In this document: positions 22,285 to 34,601 of the stretch, in pieces | How positions within the stretch are numbered: the stretch's first letter is position 1 | Layout: every line of letters begins with the position of its first letter | Origin: Eucalyptus grandis | Taxonomy: Eukaryota > Streptophyta > Magnoliopsida > Myrtales > Myrtaceae | DNA length: 64,000 nucleotides | NCBI RefSeq assembly: GCF_016545825.1 | Contig: NC_052615.1 | Coordinates: 32,175,088 to 32,239,087 of the forward strand | Reading direction: 5' to 3' | Position numbers and translations under genes: made by a program | The notes under the pieces: model-generated | Database searches by the model: none | Seen by the model: the letters and a program-made list of their open reading frames with translations, nothing else | What the model was told of the DNA's origin: nothing

Positions 22285-24720
22285 TGGATCCAGATTTCTT
22301 GCTACGGTATATATATATACTCTAAACCAAAACGAATTCTTTAAACAGCCACTTGGTCAGAATGGAGATCTAGGCACCTGTAACCCTGTTTTCTTTACCC
22401 AACCCTTTTGTCTATAAAGAACCACCGCTTCAGAGTCTTCTTATCGCTGCTGCTGTTGGGTGAGCAGTCCATTAAGCATAGGCTTCCTGAGAACTGGTAA
22501 CAAGTTCGAGTAATCACAACTCCATTCAGAGTGAAAAATGCAAAGAAAAATGCTGCTACTTCAGAGAGGGATAGATTACCTTCTCATCTCTAAAGCCAAA
22601 CAACATTTATAGCAAAAGATTAAGCATCAGCATGGAGAAGTACATCAGAAGGATGGAGTGAATCGCTTCCAAATCTCAGGTGTAAGAATCTGCTCCTTCC
22701 CAAAATCACTGAAGGGGCAAATAATAATTCAATGAGTAGTTGGCCAAAAACTTAAAAAATAAGTAAAAATAAATACACGACAAGGATTTGAGAAAAGAAT
22801 TCGACATCGAAGTGAAATAACTAGACCAAATGTACAAGTTTGATTAACAACTCATGGATGATTTTATAGTAAGTGATTTTCCACCCACTTGTGCAATGTA
22901 TGGATTTCTGCACCCTCTTAGATCATGATTGCAGCCAATGATCATCTTAACAAGCAAATGAATGTTAACAGATGACTTTAACAAATGCATTGACTTGATT
23001 AGAAAACTGGGATATCAGTGGCACACAATATTTATAATCCTTATAAATATGAAGAACATCATTGTCATGATTTCATGATCTGTTCTAAAACATACCCCAA
23101 TTACAATATCTCTTATCAGATAAATGCATATCTTTTTTCTATGATCTCCCACCCAAAAGTGGGGAAGTTCATCTATACAAAGGCTGAAAAGATGTGGACC
23201 ATTTTATACAATTTAATATGCACAATACAAACCAAATTTCCAGCTAAAATTAAAGGAATGACCTCTCGAGGATCATTGACCGTTTCACGCATTCGAGATA
23301 TGAAAGACAGATAGTGATGCAGACATCAACATATAGTTTATTTCACAACCCAAAGCGCTTAGCACATGTATACCGTTCCTTTTCAAAAACAAATAACAAG
23401 AACCCACACGTTCGCACTCAGAATCACAACTTCAACCAACATTAAACAAAGGGGAGCTATATGCTGTGGGTCTCTGCGGCCTTAGACAAATGCCAAGTAA
23501 ACATTAAGCAACACATGTCTATATAATATGATGGTGGCTCAATAAAAAATAGAAAAGGAAAAGAACGAATTCAAGGCTGTGAAAAAGACACCGCAACTAC
23601 CAAAGTTACCACAGAAAACCCAGAAACAATTAATTGTTATGGTAGAAAAAACAACAAAACTATGCCCACATGTTTTTTCATGAAAATTTGGATTCAATGA
23701 ATCATAAGTCACTTCTAACACGGTATTAGAGTTAATGATGATAGAAGATTCTTGACGTGATATAAACGATCTAACAAGATGCCATTACAAAAAATAATAG
23801 ATACCCACATGATCGAAATGTGGACTTTCACCCAAACAAATTCCTGAGTGTATTGAGAAAAAAACCTATCCACGTTTCGGGGTTTTCAACGATCTTATTC
23901 CCATTTTACACCGGCACACTCAACCAAAAAAAGTTCAAAAAGGAAAAAGGAAAAAAAAGAAAGAAAGAAACTTCTACTCGCCACACTCATTACAAAAAAA
24001 AGGGGTCTTGGAATCAGACAAAACAAGACGTAAGACTTTTCCCCACTTAAAAGGTCGCGGGACCGGTTCTTTTCCGCCGGTTACATCGTAGTAAAGCGAT
24101 TTAGACATGCTCCGAGACTCAGACACGACTCTCTCCCGGATTACAGCAACAAGAAGCCAAAAGAGGAAGAAAAAAAAGAAATATTGACGAGAAAAACCTC
24201 GCCAAATCAGCATCTGTATAAAATATACAGAAGACATCACATATGAAACCGAAAGAAAATAAAAATAAAAATAAAAGGACAAGTCGTGAATACTATTCAC
24301 ACGCAAAGTCAAACGCCTCATCGAGGGGACCCAAAACCAAGAGCCATGTAGAAATCCGACGCCACCGATTCAAGAAATCCTAGAGCCGACAGCTTGCGCG
24401 AACCTAACGCCTGATAACTTCCTCTCCAATCCACGCGAAAAGGGCAAAAAAAAAAAAAAAAAAAAAAAAAGCAAGAACCGAAGACGCCGAACGGAGACAA
24501 AAACAACGACGTCGGACAAAAGCCGCAGGATCCTCCAATTTCCGCACACCAAGAGCGAAAAAATAAATAAACAAAAAACAAAGCTCACTCGCGGTTCGCA
24601 TGTATCGTCTCCGAAAAAAGAAAAGAAAACACCAAATTCATGAACGCGAAACATCACCGGAAGGCGCAAAAAAAAGGGCCAAAACATCCGACGGGGACGC
24701 ATTTTTTTCAAGGAATTGAC
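22285..24720 (-). other. Upstream region of TPP, probably containing a 5'-leader intron
   Basis: There is no further coding sequence between the TPP start codon and the GC-rich block at 24.72 kb. Plant TPP genes often have an intron in the 5' leader, and the GC-rich, CT-bearing block with a TATA-like box 2.7 kb upstream would fit a first noncoding exon. Within it lie a 26-base A tract (about 24446-24471) and several AT-rich stretches. Splice sites in the leader could not be fixed by reading. Confidence 0.35.
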
Positions 24721-25055
24721 GACTTAGCAACTATGGGCGAACGAATCTAACCGCAAACGACGGGGAACACGTCTCGCACGTAACACGGGGAGCCAAGGAC
24801 CTCGAACGACGAAACGCCCGCGTCGAGCGTCGGGCCCCTCGGGGAGTACTCGCCGCCGGAAAATTCCGCGCGGGGTTCCAACGAGCGAGCGAGGAAGACG
24901 GCCGGAAACTGCACCCGGCGAGGAGGGAGAAACCGCCGAAACCCTAAGCGAAGCGCGCGAGCCGCGGAGCGCGAGAATGTCGAAGAAACGCAGGAAGAGA
25001 GAGAGAGAGAGGGAGAGAGAAGGATTGTGGGGCGAGAGGCGGAAGGGCATTTATA
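24721..25055 (-). promoter_or_regulatory. Putative first noncoding exon and TATA box of TPP
   Basis: On the minus strand TATAAATG (25055-25048) is followed by a CT-rich run (about 25020-24994) and then about 270 bp of GC-rich sequence, a common layout of a plant transcription start and leader. Assigning it to the TPP gene is inference; the open frame through it (25124-24747) has no family resemblance and is rich in Ser, Pro and Arg as expected of a GC-rich leader. Confidence 0.4.
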
Positions 25056-25346
25056 GAGAACTTTTTCGGGTTTCAGTTGGGCGAGGAAGACGTGCGGTCC
25101 AAGGCAAGCTGCTCGGTCGTTCAATCGAACCGGGAGTATTTTCCCCCTTTCTAAAAAATTTTTTTTTAAATTACATACGAAAATAAATATTCTTTTTCTT
25201 CTTCTTTTTTTGTGTAATCGAGGGAGGTGCTGCTGTTGGTTTTTCGGAAGTACTCGCGGGATGCCGTCGGAAATACGTGGAGGTGAATAATATGGGACGA
25301 CGCTGACCCACGCTCGCCCCGGAACGCAAATCCGGGGGGTGACGTG

Positions 25347-25356
25347 GCCACGTGTC
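25347..25356. promoter_or_regulatory. G-box/ABRE-like site
   Basis: GCCACGTGTC contains the palindromic core CACGTG, preceded by GACGTGG at 25341. It lies about 300 bp upstream of the TATA-like box assigned to the TPP leader. Such sites bind bZIP and bHLH factors in plants. Confidence 0.4.
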
Positions 25357-25606
25357 AGCGCGGGGCCCGTGCGCTCGAGATGACCCAGCGATCGCGCCGC
25401 TGTCGGCCCCCCCTCACAACCAATGCCCAGCTGTCAACGGTCGATCGGCGAGGCGATACGGGCCGCCGACGTCCGCCGATTCCGTCGCCGTTTCCTTCCA
25501 CCGTTTTCACTTTACACGGTCCCTCCTGCCTGATTTCGTCAACAGGGGGAGATTATCACATCGGGAAAAAGGGGATGCGCTCGGTGTTCGTGCAGAAATT
25601 TAGAAA

Positions 25607-25899
25607 AAAAAAAAAAAAATTTGGAAAATGTAAACTTACGAAGGAAGGAAAATTGTGATTGGATTGAATGATTGCGGGAGAACGATTGAATTTTCAGAGT
25701 TCACAGGAGATCTATGAAATCGGAAATCGAATTATTTTAAGATTGTTCGAAATTTAAAAAAAAAAATTGGAAAATGTAAACTTACGAAGGAAGGAAAATT
25801 GTGATTGGATTGAATGATTATGGGAGAACGATTGAATTTTCAGAGTTCACGGGAGATCTATGAAATCGGAAATCGGAATTATTTTAAGATCTCTTCTAT
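25607..25899. repeat. Recent direct tandem duplication, unit about 146 bp
   Basis: Two head-to-tail copies (about 25607-25753 and 25754-25899) share long exact stretches such as GGAAAATGTAAACTTACGAA, GTGATTGGATTGAATGATT, GAACGATTGAATTTTCAGAG and GGAGATCTATGAAATCGGAA. I counted only a handful of differences, so it is clearly younger than the other duplications in this window. No coding potential. Confidence 0.93.
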
Positions 25900-26364
25900 C
25901 GTCACGTTCGTCTATGATTTCGTACGTAGCATTTTTTCTTGTCTTTTTTTCCTTTAGCAGGGTTTGGAAAGGGTAAGGTTCTTTGCATTTAACGTGTGGT
26001 GGGCCTTTGCACCTCTTCGACCGCTTCGATACGTCTAATCAAAGCCTTTTCTATGGTACTTTTTCTCTTTCACGATTTAACAGTCCCCCAAACTAAAGAA
26101 TTTTTAACGGCTTAACATGTGTTCCTGATATTCAATTTTTTTTCTGAGTGAGCTTTGATTTCGGACCTTCCCAAGAGATTAAAAAAAAAAAAGAATCGAA
26201 AAAACCTTTTCTCAGCACTAATTCAGGAAAAATCCCTATTTTTCCACCGATTCGCTATATTTTTTTCTTACGAAAAAAAGGAAAAGAAAAAGAAGCGGTT
26301 AAATTATTTGCGGCAAGCAGGAGCCGCTGATAAGAAAACAGTGGCAGGCAGAAAGAGGAGGGGC

Positions 26365-26400
26365 GGGTCACGTGGGAGAATCAGCGCGGTATAAAAGCGG
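26365..26400 (+). promoter_or_regulatory. Promoter-like G-box plus TATA box without an evident gene
   Basis: GGTCACGTGGG (core at 26369-26374) is followed 16 bp later by TATAAAAG (26390-26397) on the + strand, and further downstream by a second G-box-like GCCACGTGTCC near 26445. No recognisable coding sequence follows for more than 1 kb. Confidence 0.35.
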
Positions 26401-28640
26401 TTCTGCTTTTCTACGGCTGGAGCCGCACGGATCTCGTGTTCCGTGCCACGTGTCCCGCCATCCGTGCTGGCGTCCCGGCCCCCTCCCGGCCCCTACCCCT
26501 ATTTTCCAGCTTCCTTCCAACCGTTTTCTACATATTTATTTCTTCTCCTTCCTAACCATAAATGAGAATACATCAGCTAGAGCGACTCAAATGCTTTTTT
26601 TAATGAATTATTTTTAATTTTAATATAATACTGGATAAGAATTTAAAAAGAAAGCGTAGAAGTCGGAGAGCTAGGGAGAATGGGTACGCCTAAGATTAAT
26701 CTTGTGTTTAATTGAGAATCTATATGTTCTGAGAGTCTCTAAATAGGTGCATTAAAAACCCGGAAGAATTACGACAGTTCTGAATGTGAACTGGTCTTAA
26801 TATGACTTATCTAGTTTCTTCTTTGAACAAGCAAAGCCACGTTGACAATTATAGTCACTAAAAAACTCATAAAATTAAAAAAAAAAATCTTGTGTGTGGC
26901 GGTGGATTTGTATCTTGACCAGATCAAAGGGTATCATGTGGGTGCGAAAAAAGTGCAAGATTTTGGATTTAAAATAAAAGTGTTTTATAAATTTTCCTCC
27001 CCTTCTAGACGAATCGGATGGTGATTAGGGTTTCATGGCTCCAATTACTTCTGTCAAAGGAAAAGGTACAGGGGATCGGTGGGGCCCAGATACGGTTGGT
27101 CGTTTTTTTCCTGGTTCCTTGCCGACGTTGTTCACCGGTCTCCCAGGAATCTTCGATTGAATTCGAAAAAAAGGTACATTTTTTTCAAATTTTTAATTGG
27201 AGATTACGTGCAAAAAGGTATGGAACCGAATTTCGTGGTTTGAATTTGGACCGCCATTAGTTTTCAACGCATGCTTGCTTGAATTTATGTGCTTCCTTAG
27301 TCATCACGAAGCCTTCCTCGCTTGCAAAAATTTCAATATATATATATGAGTTTTTTATTAGTCACAGTAAGTAAACAAATAGTAGAAATGAATTGCTTAA
27401 AATGAATGAAAATCATGTTTTTAATATATCCGGAGGTGCTACATAAACATAATTCCCATACTCTAACTTTCCCCTCTTTCTTAAGAACTCAAAATATCCT
27501 CGAGATAAGGACATTGATCTCTGCGAATTGGAGGTCTCTGTCCTTATTGGACATTCAATTTATGTTCTATTTTCTCAGCTTTCGTAACTTGCTTGATAAC
27601 TTTTTTTCCTCATTTCCATCATAAATCATAATACTGTTTCGCATACGACTTTATAAAAGTTCCAAATGCTGGTGCCGAACATTTAGATAGAATTTCTATT
27701 AGGCAAAATAAAATAAAATAAAATAAGTAAACCATAGCATAGCTCAATGATACTAGTATAAAATGAAGATAATTAGGAGAATTTTTTTCAAATCTTTATT
27801 GATTCTCCACATTTCTTGGGATTGTCTACTTCTCATTGTGCACATTACCGATTGATCATTATTGGTTGTAATTGATATTGATGTGATTTTGCGAAGATTA
27901 TAAAAGGATTCACCTACACTTCCGTGATATTACGTAATTTCGAGAGAGATGATGAATCAAGGAAGATATGCTGAATCATCTCCATGGGCAAATCAAAAGA
28001 GAGGGTGACGATGGGCTTCATTCTCTTGGAAAGCACCTGACGTTCTCCTGGTCTTTACCAAACGAATCGACACCCACTCGAGAACATGCGTAGCTGAGCG
28101 CACGTACCCAGGATTGGTTTGAGAAAAATATTATTCTCTTCTTTTCACATTTCCTGTATTTTTTTTTTTTTATCATCAAAACGTTGGTTGAAGGGGATTT
28201 TCCATATGAACAGTAGGCAGCCAACTATAGTTCCCTGATATAATTTATTCCGTTCACTTCCTTTTGAATAGTCAAGTGGAGTGGACGTGTGGATCCAACT
28301 ACCGGAAAAATCCATGAAACATCCTGCAAGTCCCATCATCTGATGAAGCTGGGACCTTCGGCCTGTGCGCACGGGCTTTGCATGTAGTTTGTAGGATTCG
28401 AACAAGTGGTCTCTAATTTCAAGAGCGGATATCCTCTGACGCCTCAACCTATTGCACAGATAATTTTTTGAAAGAAAAGTTAATACTTCTCTTCTCACTT
28501 TACATATGATATGAATTATTTCAAGTGTTTGATAATGTTAGAATATTTAAGTACCATGCGAAGTCATATTTCAAGTACTATAAATGCGAAGATCACATGA
28601 AACACACCGAAATATCGTTTGCAACAAGACAACGTTGTAC
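26401..28640. other. AT-rich spacer, no gene seen
   Basis: Short open frames only, none with a recognisable domain. The block 28020-28500 has a minus-strand frame of 117 codons and near-normal base composition, and might be an old transposon fragment, but I cannot name a family. Confidence 0.4.
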
Positions 28641-28675
28641 AATCGAATCGAATCGAATCGAATCGAATCGAATCG
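28641..28675. repeat. (AATCG)7 pentanucleotide microsatellite
   Basis: Seven exact AATCG units in a row, ending at AATCGAGCTC. Confidence 0.95.
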
Positions 28676-29597
28676 AGCTCAAACAAGGGAGGGAGGTTGG
28701 CGGTGAAATTGAAATACCTGGTGGCCGGCTTGTTCGATCTAGTGACTCATCAATTTAGGACAACCTACCCTTCGTTGTTCTTGTCTCGTAAAACCCTCGC
28801 CTGAACCATGAATGCTTCGACAAGTGAAAACGAATCGAATTCGACGGTCTAGAACACTTCCAGACTACCAAATTCCACATTTGTCGGTTTTCGAAGTGGT
28901 TTTTCAAAGCAGGGACGGGCGAGAAGATGCTTCCCCAATTCTGCGCACTCGTACTGTCCCAGCAAATTTCGTCCGTCGACTCTATTCTCCTTTTCACATG
29001 TAAACGTCGCGTGCTGTCAAAAACATGATGGGAGAAACGCACGAAGACAAGTTGAATCGTCCATGTTGGATGAAATAATTGACGTCGACGATCGTACCGA
29101 TGTCGTTTGTCTGCACCGGTGGAAAGGAAAGCCTGGAGGCCCTACCATTCTCGCATGTGAACCCGGGGACAATAGAAGTTAGCTAGTGTGTTCATTTTGG
29201 CTGAAAGACGAGCATACTAAACGTACATTAAGCGCAATACCTATCCTCAATTTTAGAGCTTTTCCTCTCAAAACTTAGTTTAGATTCAAGTTCTGAAGTA
29301 AGACTTATTAATCGATTAAGTCGAGCCAAGTATTTGACTCGAAAAATTGGGCTCAATCGAGCTCGGGCAGCATGTCGAGCCTTAAAAATTCGAGCCAAGT
29401 TGAGTTTTGTGTGCCTATTCGATTTGGTTAGACCTTATTAGTGACCGACCAGCACTCCATATGATTTCTCTCGCTCACTATACTGAAGTCTATCTCTCGA
29501 TCAATCTTGAAAGATTCAAAGAAACAAGAAAATAAGAAGAAACCATTCAATGAGTCTATTCCAAATGATTAATGAAATGGTAAAAATCGGTCCTTTG

Positions 29598-29912
29598 AAA
29601 TAAATTTTTTTTTTTGGTGAATGTAATAATATTAATGAGAAAGGACAAAAGTACAAAAGATCTAATCGACAGGCGATATGAAAATCCATACGTCTTCTTC
29701 TCTTTAAATAAAATTACAAGGACGTCAATTCGATGCGACCCTAACGGAGAGAGCACCGCGAAGATGCCAGAAAAAGGGTCACGGCTTCTATAACGAAAAG
29801 TCGGTCGGAAAAACCACCTCGGACCGGACACGGGTTGCGACCCGCTTCTGTCCAGACCGTTGACGACAAAACAAGCCCCCGGGGCCCACCATCCTTCACA
29901 CCAGTACTTCAA
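29598..29912 (-). mobile_element. Probable retroposon 3' end
   Basis: On the minus strand the sequence ends in ATTAATATTATTACATTCACC followed directly by an A tract (T tract at 29608-29618 on +), the layout of a LINE or SINE 3' end. The reading frame through it (118 codons) shows no clear reverse transcriptase motif. No target duplication could be found. Family not identified. Confidence 0.35.
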
Positions 29913-29985
29913 GCCATCGGTACCCGCGACCCAATGACGGAAAGCGACCGTGCTGACGTGGCGCGGACACTTTAAGATGGGGACC

Positions 29986-30026
<41 letters not shown>

Positions 30027-30038
30027 GCGACGACGACG
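29986..30038. repeat. (CGA)n imperfect microsatellite
   Basis: About 17 CGA units interrupted by two CGG variants, in a locally GC-rich block of about 450 bp. Confidence 0.9.
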
Positions 30039-30166
30039 TTCCCGCCCGCCCGCCCTGCCCTGCCCTTCACCTTTTTCCTCGCCACGGTTTTCTTGACTTG
30101 GAGCTGACTAGGACTGCACTCCCCAAAGAGGCGCGGTGGGGCCCGACAAAGGCCCCTTTGCTTCTT

Positions 30167-30191
30167 TCTCTCTCTCTCTCTCTCTCTCTCT
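30167..30191. repeat. (CT)n microsatellite
   Basis: An uninterrupted CT run within the same GC-rich block; it could belong to a leader or promoter, but no gene is visible on either side. Confidence 0.9.
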
Positions 30192-30399
30192 TTCCCTGAG
30201 CCTTTTTGAAACTTTTCCGGGAAAATTCGGTCTGAGATTGCCAGGAATGGAAAGGCAGCGGAGAAGATGCCGGGATTACCCGCTGGGGCGGTAAACGGTA
30301 AAAAGTAAACTCCCATTATTGATGCTCGCCGACTGGGGAAAATGGTACGGACGCAATGATGAGGCATCATTGACAAATGGGGGCGTGTTTTTTCTTTTT

Positions 30400-30465
30400 T
30401 CTCTTTTTGGTCAGAAAAAACTCAATTATTTGATTTTTCTTTTTTGGTCGAACAATTATTTTAAT
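30400..30465 (-). mobile_element. Tail-only retroposon scars
   Basis: Two short T-rich tracts each end in GGTC (TTTTTGGTCAG near 30408 and TTTTTTGGTCG near 30443). CAATTATTT occurs on both sides of the second, as a target duplication would. On the minus strand these read CTGACC or CGACC followed by A tracts, like the last bases and poly(A) of a LINE/SINE. A similar scar lies at 33299-33315. Confidence 0.35.
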
Positions 30466-33285
30466 TGAAAGTTCGATTCCTTGATTTCACTACTGAAAAC
30501 TGAAAAGTGCCGGTAGCAATGTCACCATGGAGGTCGGCTTCTTTTGAGCGAGAGTGTTGGCCATTCATTTCGTCGAATTTGTTAAAAAAATATGGACTTC
30601 TTAGAGATTTAAAGAATGGGGATGTTTGGATGAATAAAAAGTATATGTAAATATATCTTTTTTTTTGGCCTGACTGCAAATATCTATTTATTTAGATAAA
30701 AGATATGCATGTTCTAAAGAATTTTTAAACGTGATTGTAACTTGTCAAACAATAACTTGGTATTGATGAATGATTTTCATAAGGAAAAGAAGTATTTGGC
30801 ATTTTGGATGCTCTGATGATTTATTCTAACAAGAATCGATACAAATAGTGTTTGCAATTTTAACAAGATAAAATGGAGAATAAAAAACGATTAGAAGGAT
30901 AATGTTCAGAGATTATTATGTAGAAATTAAAGCATCTGCAGAAGAATATCAGAGTTTAGAATGAACGTCTACTTTTTAGCAAGTGGACTTAAAGCACGTT
31001 GTCATTGAAAACGAATACATGTGTATCTTTCAATCATCAATCAATCAACATACAGTTCAAAATCCACTTGTTTAGGAGGACAAACATGCTTCGTTTAACT
31101 TGCATATCTATCTTTCCCAAGAGAACAAGCCAGGATTGAAAATCGAAAGGGAAACTTGAGAAGGCGAGCAATTGGCGAACGGTGACATACGTTCACTCAA
31201 TCGTCATCAATGACATCGCGAGATATAATGCTTGGCCGCTAAGTCAATTCCAACACTCACGCCCGGTATCTTTCCGTAGTTCTTTGCACACCTTCGATTC
31301 CCCAATTTCACACGAGAAAGGCTGGACCCATGTATAAAAGTTACTTCTCCAGATGCTTCCTATATTATTTTTTTCGGATGGAGAAGTGTTTTCTACGAGT
31401 TAGGTTTGCACGAGCACAAGCCTCCTTAGTCAATGTCATAAAGACATACACCCACTTCTTGAGTCATGACGGCAACTGACACGTTTCTTTTATAATCATC
31501 AGACACCGAAAGTAACATAACATCCCAATTCTCACTATAGACATTGACCATGACGTTCTCCTAATGTGGCCTGCACATTAAATGGCCGTTGGCCAAAACG
31601 ACGTTTTTTTATTTTTTAGTAGATCATAATTTATTCTTATTTTAACTCTCACTCTCAAACTTTTACTCTATCTCCTTATAAAGTGTGTGAGTCGAAACTC
31701 ATATATGAAACTAAATCGTCCCTACCCTAATCCTTCCGAGAAAATGGGAATTCAAACCCCCTCATCTCCCCCTTCTCATATGATAAGCGTGGTGGTCTAT
31801 GCAAAATGGGTCTATTTTAATATTTTTACGTTATCATGACAGGTGTCATGTTCAATCACTTATAATTGTTTCCCAAGTGGCGAGGGTTGTGGCTAAACCT
31901 CTCCCATAAGTGCAGGGACATAGTAATGGTGGCAAATGTATGTGCATTAGCTATTAACCCTAAATGCAAACCCAAGACACTTTACACGGTCGAGTCTCAT
32001 GATCATATGTTCTCTAGTCTTGCATCACTGTCCGATCCCTCCACACAGATCTTTTTTACAAAGTTCTAAATATCTCCTCCTCCTCCGCCGCCCCAAACGA
32101 TACCAAATTAAATCTATAGTGCAATTTCAAGCCAAGTCGTATCAATCGCTTTACTAGTCAACATTGCCACCTATCGTTTGGTTTTCATTGCTTTCGTGTA
32201 CAGCCTTACCTTTTGGACATCCTTCTAGCCTAACTGGCATTATTTCTTTTCTCTAGGTTGTAAGGTAGCTCGTCGTCTGTTAATGTCGCAACAACATCAT
32301 GAATACGAAAGGGTTGTGCGGAGGACCCCAGGACGAAAACGTCGCGTCCTACACAGATATTCATAAGCACGACAACATACATAAATTACAGAATATCAAA
32401 TTCAGAAGACTAAGAAAGTCATTGTTCCCCGATCCTGTCGGTAGTTCCACCACTTGTCATATGCTCAAACCGAGTAAAATGACAAAACAATACGAGTCAA
32501 TGGAAGATGGCTCTCTTGTCGAATTCCATCTACCCCAATAATGTTTCCGAGCCTTGGCAATGTACAGGGGATTAGGGTTTAGTTTAGAGCGCAAGAATCC
32601 AAGCACTTGGCGACGAAGCTTTAAGCTCCACGTGCATCCTAGTTTAATAGCTCGAGAGTCCAAGGGAGCAACCACCACGTTCATTGAGGTCAATGTCCAG
32701 CTATGTGAATCACATGGGGGTGGTGACAAGACGAGAGAGAGAGAGAGAGAGAAAGAGTGCTTGCTTTAAACGACGAGGCAGCAAGTTGGCATCGATGGCA
32801 AGATGAGTGCGTGGAAAAAGGATGATAATTACTCTGCTCTCCCGGTCATGCACGAGCGGCATTAGGCATATGCTCATTTGATAATTTAAGGTCAGACCGT
32901 GCCATCGGTCATTCAAAAAGTCTGAGACTTATTGAAGTCGAAAGTAACGTCTCACTTTCCCACTGAAACTCGAAACGTCATTCAGATTTCTGGAAAAAAG
33001 TCGTGAAGAATTTGTAGGTAGACCTCCGTATCTATAATAACCTACTATGAAAGCTTTGGGTGCTTCAAAGTTGAACTGGTCAAAGCGCGCATGGTCTCGA
33101 GATTTGCAAAATGTCGAAAGTTAAAAGTAAAAGTCCCTTTAAATAAACCCTGAGTGATTAGAAAATTACATCACATATCTTTTACATATACCCTCTCTCA
33201 TTTATGGGGAAAACTTATAGAATGATGAAAGCTTAGGATATGTGACAATAAATATGATATCATAAGTAAATAAAGGGGGGAATAT
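30466..33285. other. AT-rich spacer, no gene seen
   Basis: No coding sequence is recognised on either strand. A (GA)n run lies at about 32733-32753. The block around 31620-31760 resembles dispersed repeats in composition, but no ends were found. Confidence 0.4.
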
Positions 33286-33298
33286 AAAGACTTGACTT

Positions 33299-33315
33299 TT
33301 TTTTTTTTGGTCAGA
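33299..33315 (-). mobile_element. Tail-only retroposon insertion with 13-bp target duplication
   Basis: The sequence AAAGACTTGACTT occurs perfectly at 33286-33298 and again at 33316-33328, bracketing only a T tract followed by GGTCAG. This is what extreme 5' truncation of a LINE or SINE would leave: 3' terminal CTGACC, an A tail and the duplicated target. Confidence 0.6.
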
Positions 33316-33526
33316 AAAGACTTGACTTAAAACCTCTGACTTTTTATACTATCATTAGATTATCATGTTATAATTATTATTATATCTCATCGTTCCCTCA
33401 AAATCTTTAATTCTCTTATTGTTGTGGTTTGGTTATCAACTGTTGCTTGACAACCTGTAATCTACGATTGAGATGCCTAGGAAACTCAAAAGATAATCCT
33501 TGCAAATCTAGTTTTGTCGTAATTTT

Positions 33527-34351
33527 TGTTGAAAAATAATTTTCACATATTGAAAGAAAAAATAATATTCACGTATTGAAAAAATACGTAACTCTATTTA
33601 TTGGAACCAGAAAAATAAATATGAGAAAATGATAACAATAATATGATAATGATCAAGCCAATGTTTACATAATCTTTACATATAAAGATGCTAAATCACA
33701 ATCCAAATATAAAGCCATTTGATTGTAATAAAATTTATAGGAAATTAAATAGGAGATGAGGTACGGCTAACCAAATCTCTTTAAAGTGATTAGTTCCTGC
33801 CAACGGTGTTAGGCGGCTTTACGAACTATGCCTCCCAAGATACAATACTCCGAACCGATTAGTATTAACACTATACAAACATGACTCTATTGAACATTTC
33901 TAGAAACCGACACACTTAGAGAAGTGTTTTTCTAAAGAGGAATTCTTATTTTTGAATGACTCTATTTGCCACGAATTAAGGAAGACTCAAAAGATAATCA
34001 TCTTCGTAAGCTGAAGATTATCTGACAATTGTTGCGGAGAGAATCTAGAAGATCCGTCATTAACACGTCTCTTAATGCAAATAAAACCCGATGCACGAAG
34101 ATGAAGGAATTCATTTCTTAATGCATCCATCCATTAATTCGTCTATAAATACGTCACAAAACTGCTGCCAAACTATTGCAACGGGGTTGAAGAAATGCGT
34201 CCATTAATGATTCAAATAATTCGTCCACAAAACTATTCTAAGACTATGCAAGAGGGCTGAAGGAACATTCATTAAATCATCCATTAATGCCGAAGGTTGA
34301 AGAAGAAATGCGTCAACTTATGTTAAGCCATTAATACCATTAATTTCAACA
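33527..34351 (-). repeat. 3' LTR of the copia element
   Basis: An 825-bp repeat starting TGTTGAAA and ending TTTCAACA on the + strand, i.e. short inverted termini with TG...CA ends. It aligns throughout with 39192-40019, with substitutions scattered along its length (roughly one in eight by eye). Confidence 0.93.
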
Positions 34352-34364
34352 ATCCCCCACTTTA
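34352..34364 (-). other. Polypurine tract of the copia element
   Basis: Immediately inside the 3' LTR the minus strand reads AAAGTGGGGGAT, the purine run expected as the plus-strand primer for reverse transcription. Confidence 0.75.
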
Positions 34365-34533
34365 ATGGCTTGACAAAACAATTTTTTTTCTTACTCAAAG
34401 AATTCCAAGTGTGTTTGTGGGGATAAATTGCATCAAGATAGGTAACTTTCACTTTGAACCTTATTTAGTGAAGTGAAAGTCTATCGGACTTACTAAACTA
34501 GTCGATAGACTAAGCTTTGAATCACTCTTTGTT

Positions 34534-34601
34534 TTTTTTTTTTTTCGTGACCTAGGGAACCCGCGCACCGTACCAACATGGACAGCCCGAAAAGCCCGAG
34601 G
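34534..34601 (-). mobile_element. 5'-truncated SINE-like insertion inside the copia element
   Basis: An 18-bp target duplication (34516-34533 and 34602-34619, one mismatch) brackets 68 bp that read, on the minus strand, CTCGGGCTTTTCGGGCTGTC..., then GGGTTCCCTAGGTCACG, then an A tract. The tail plus long target duplication is typical of L1-mobilised SINEs. Because it splits the copia sequence it is younger than that element. The family is not identified. Confidence 0.75.

Noticed and set aside
24370..24711. Phe-rich minus-strand frames at 24.3-24.7 kb
   Set aside because: The Phe runs are the 26-base A tract read backwards; no domain is present.
28145..28498. 117-codon minus-strand frame
   Set aside because: I could not link it to any transposon or host family, so it is left as unassigned spacer.
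29972..30376. 134-codon minus-strand frame
   Set aside because: It is a translation of the CGA and CT microsatellites (runs of Val and Arg-Glu) and carries no domain.
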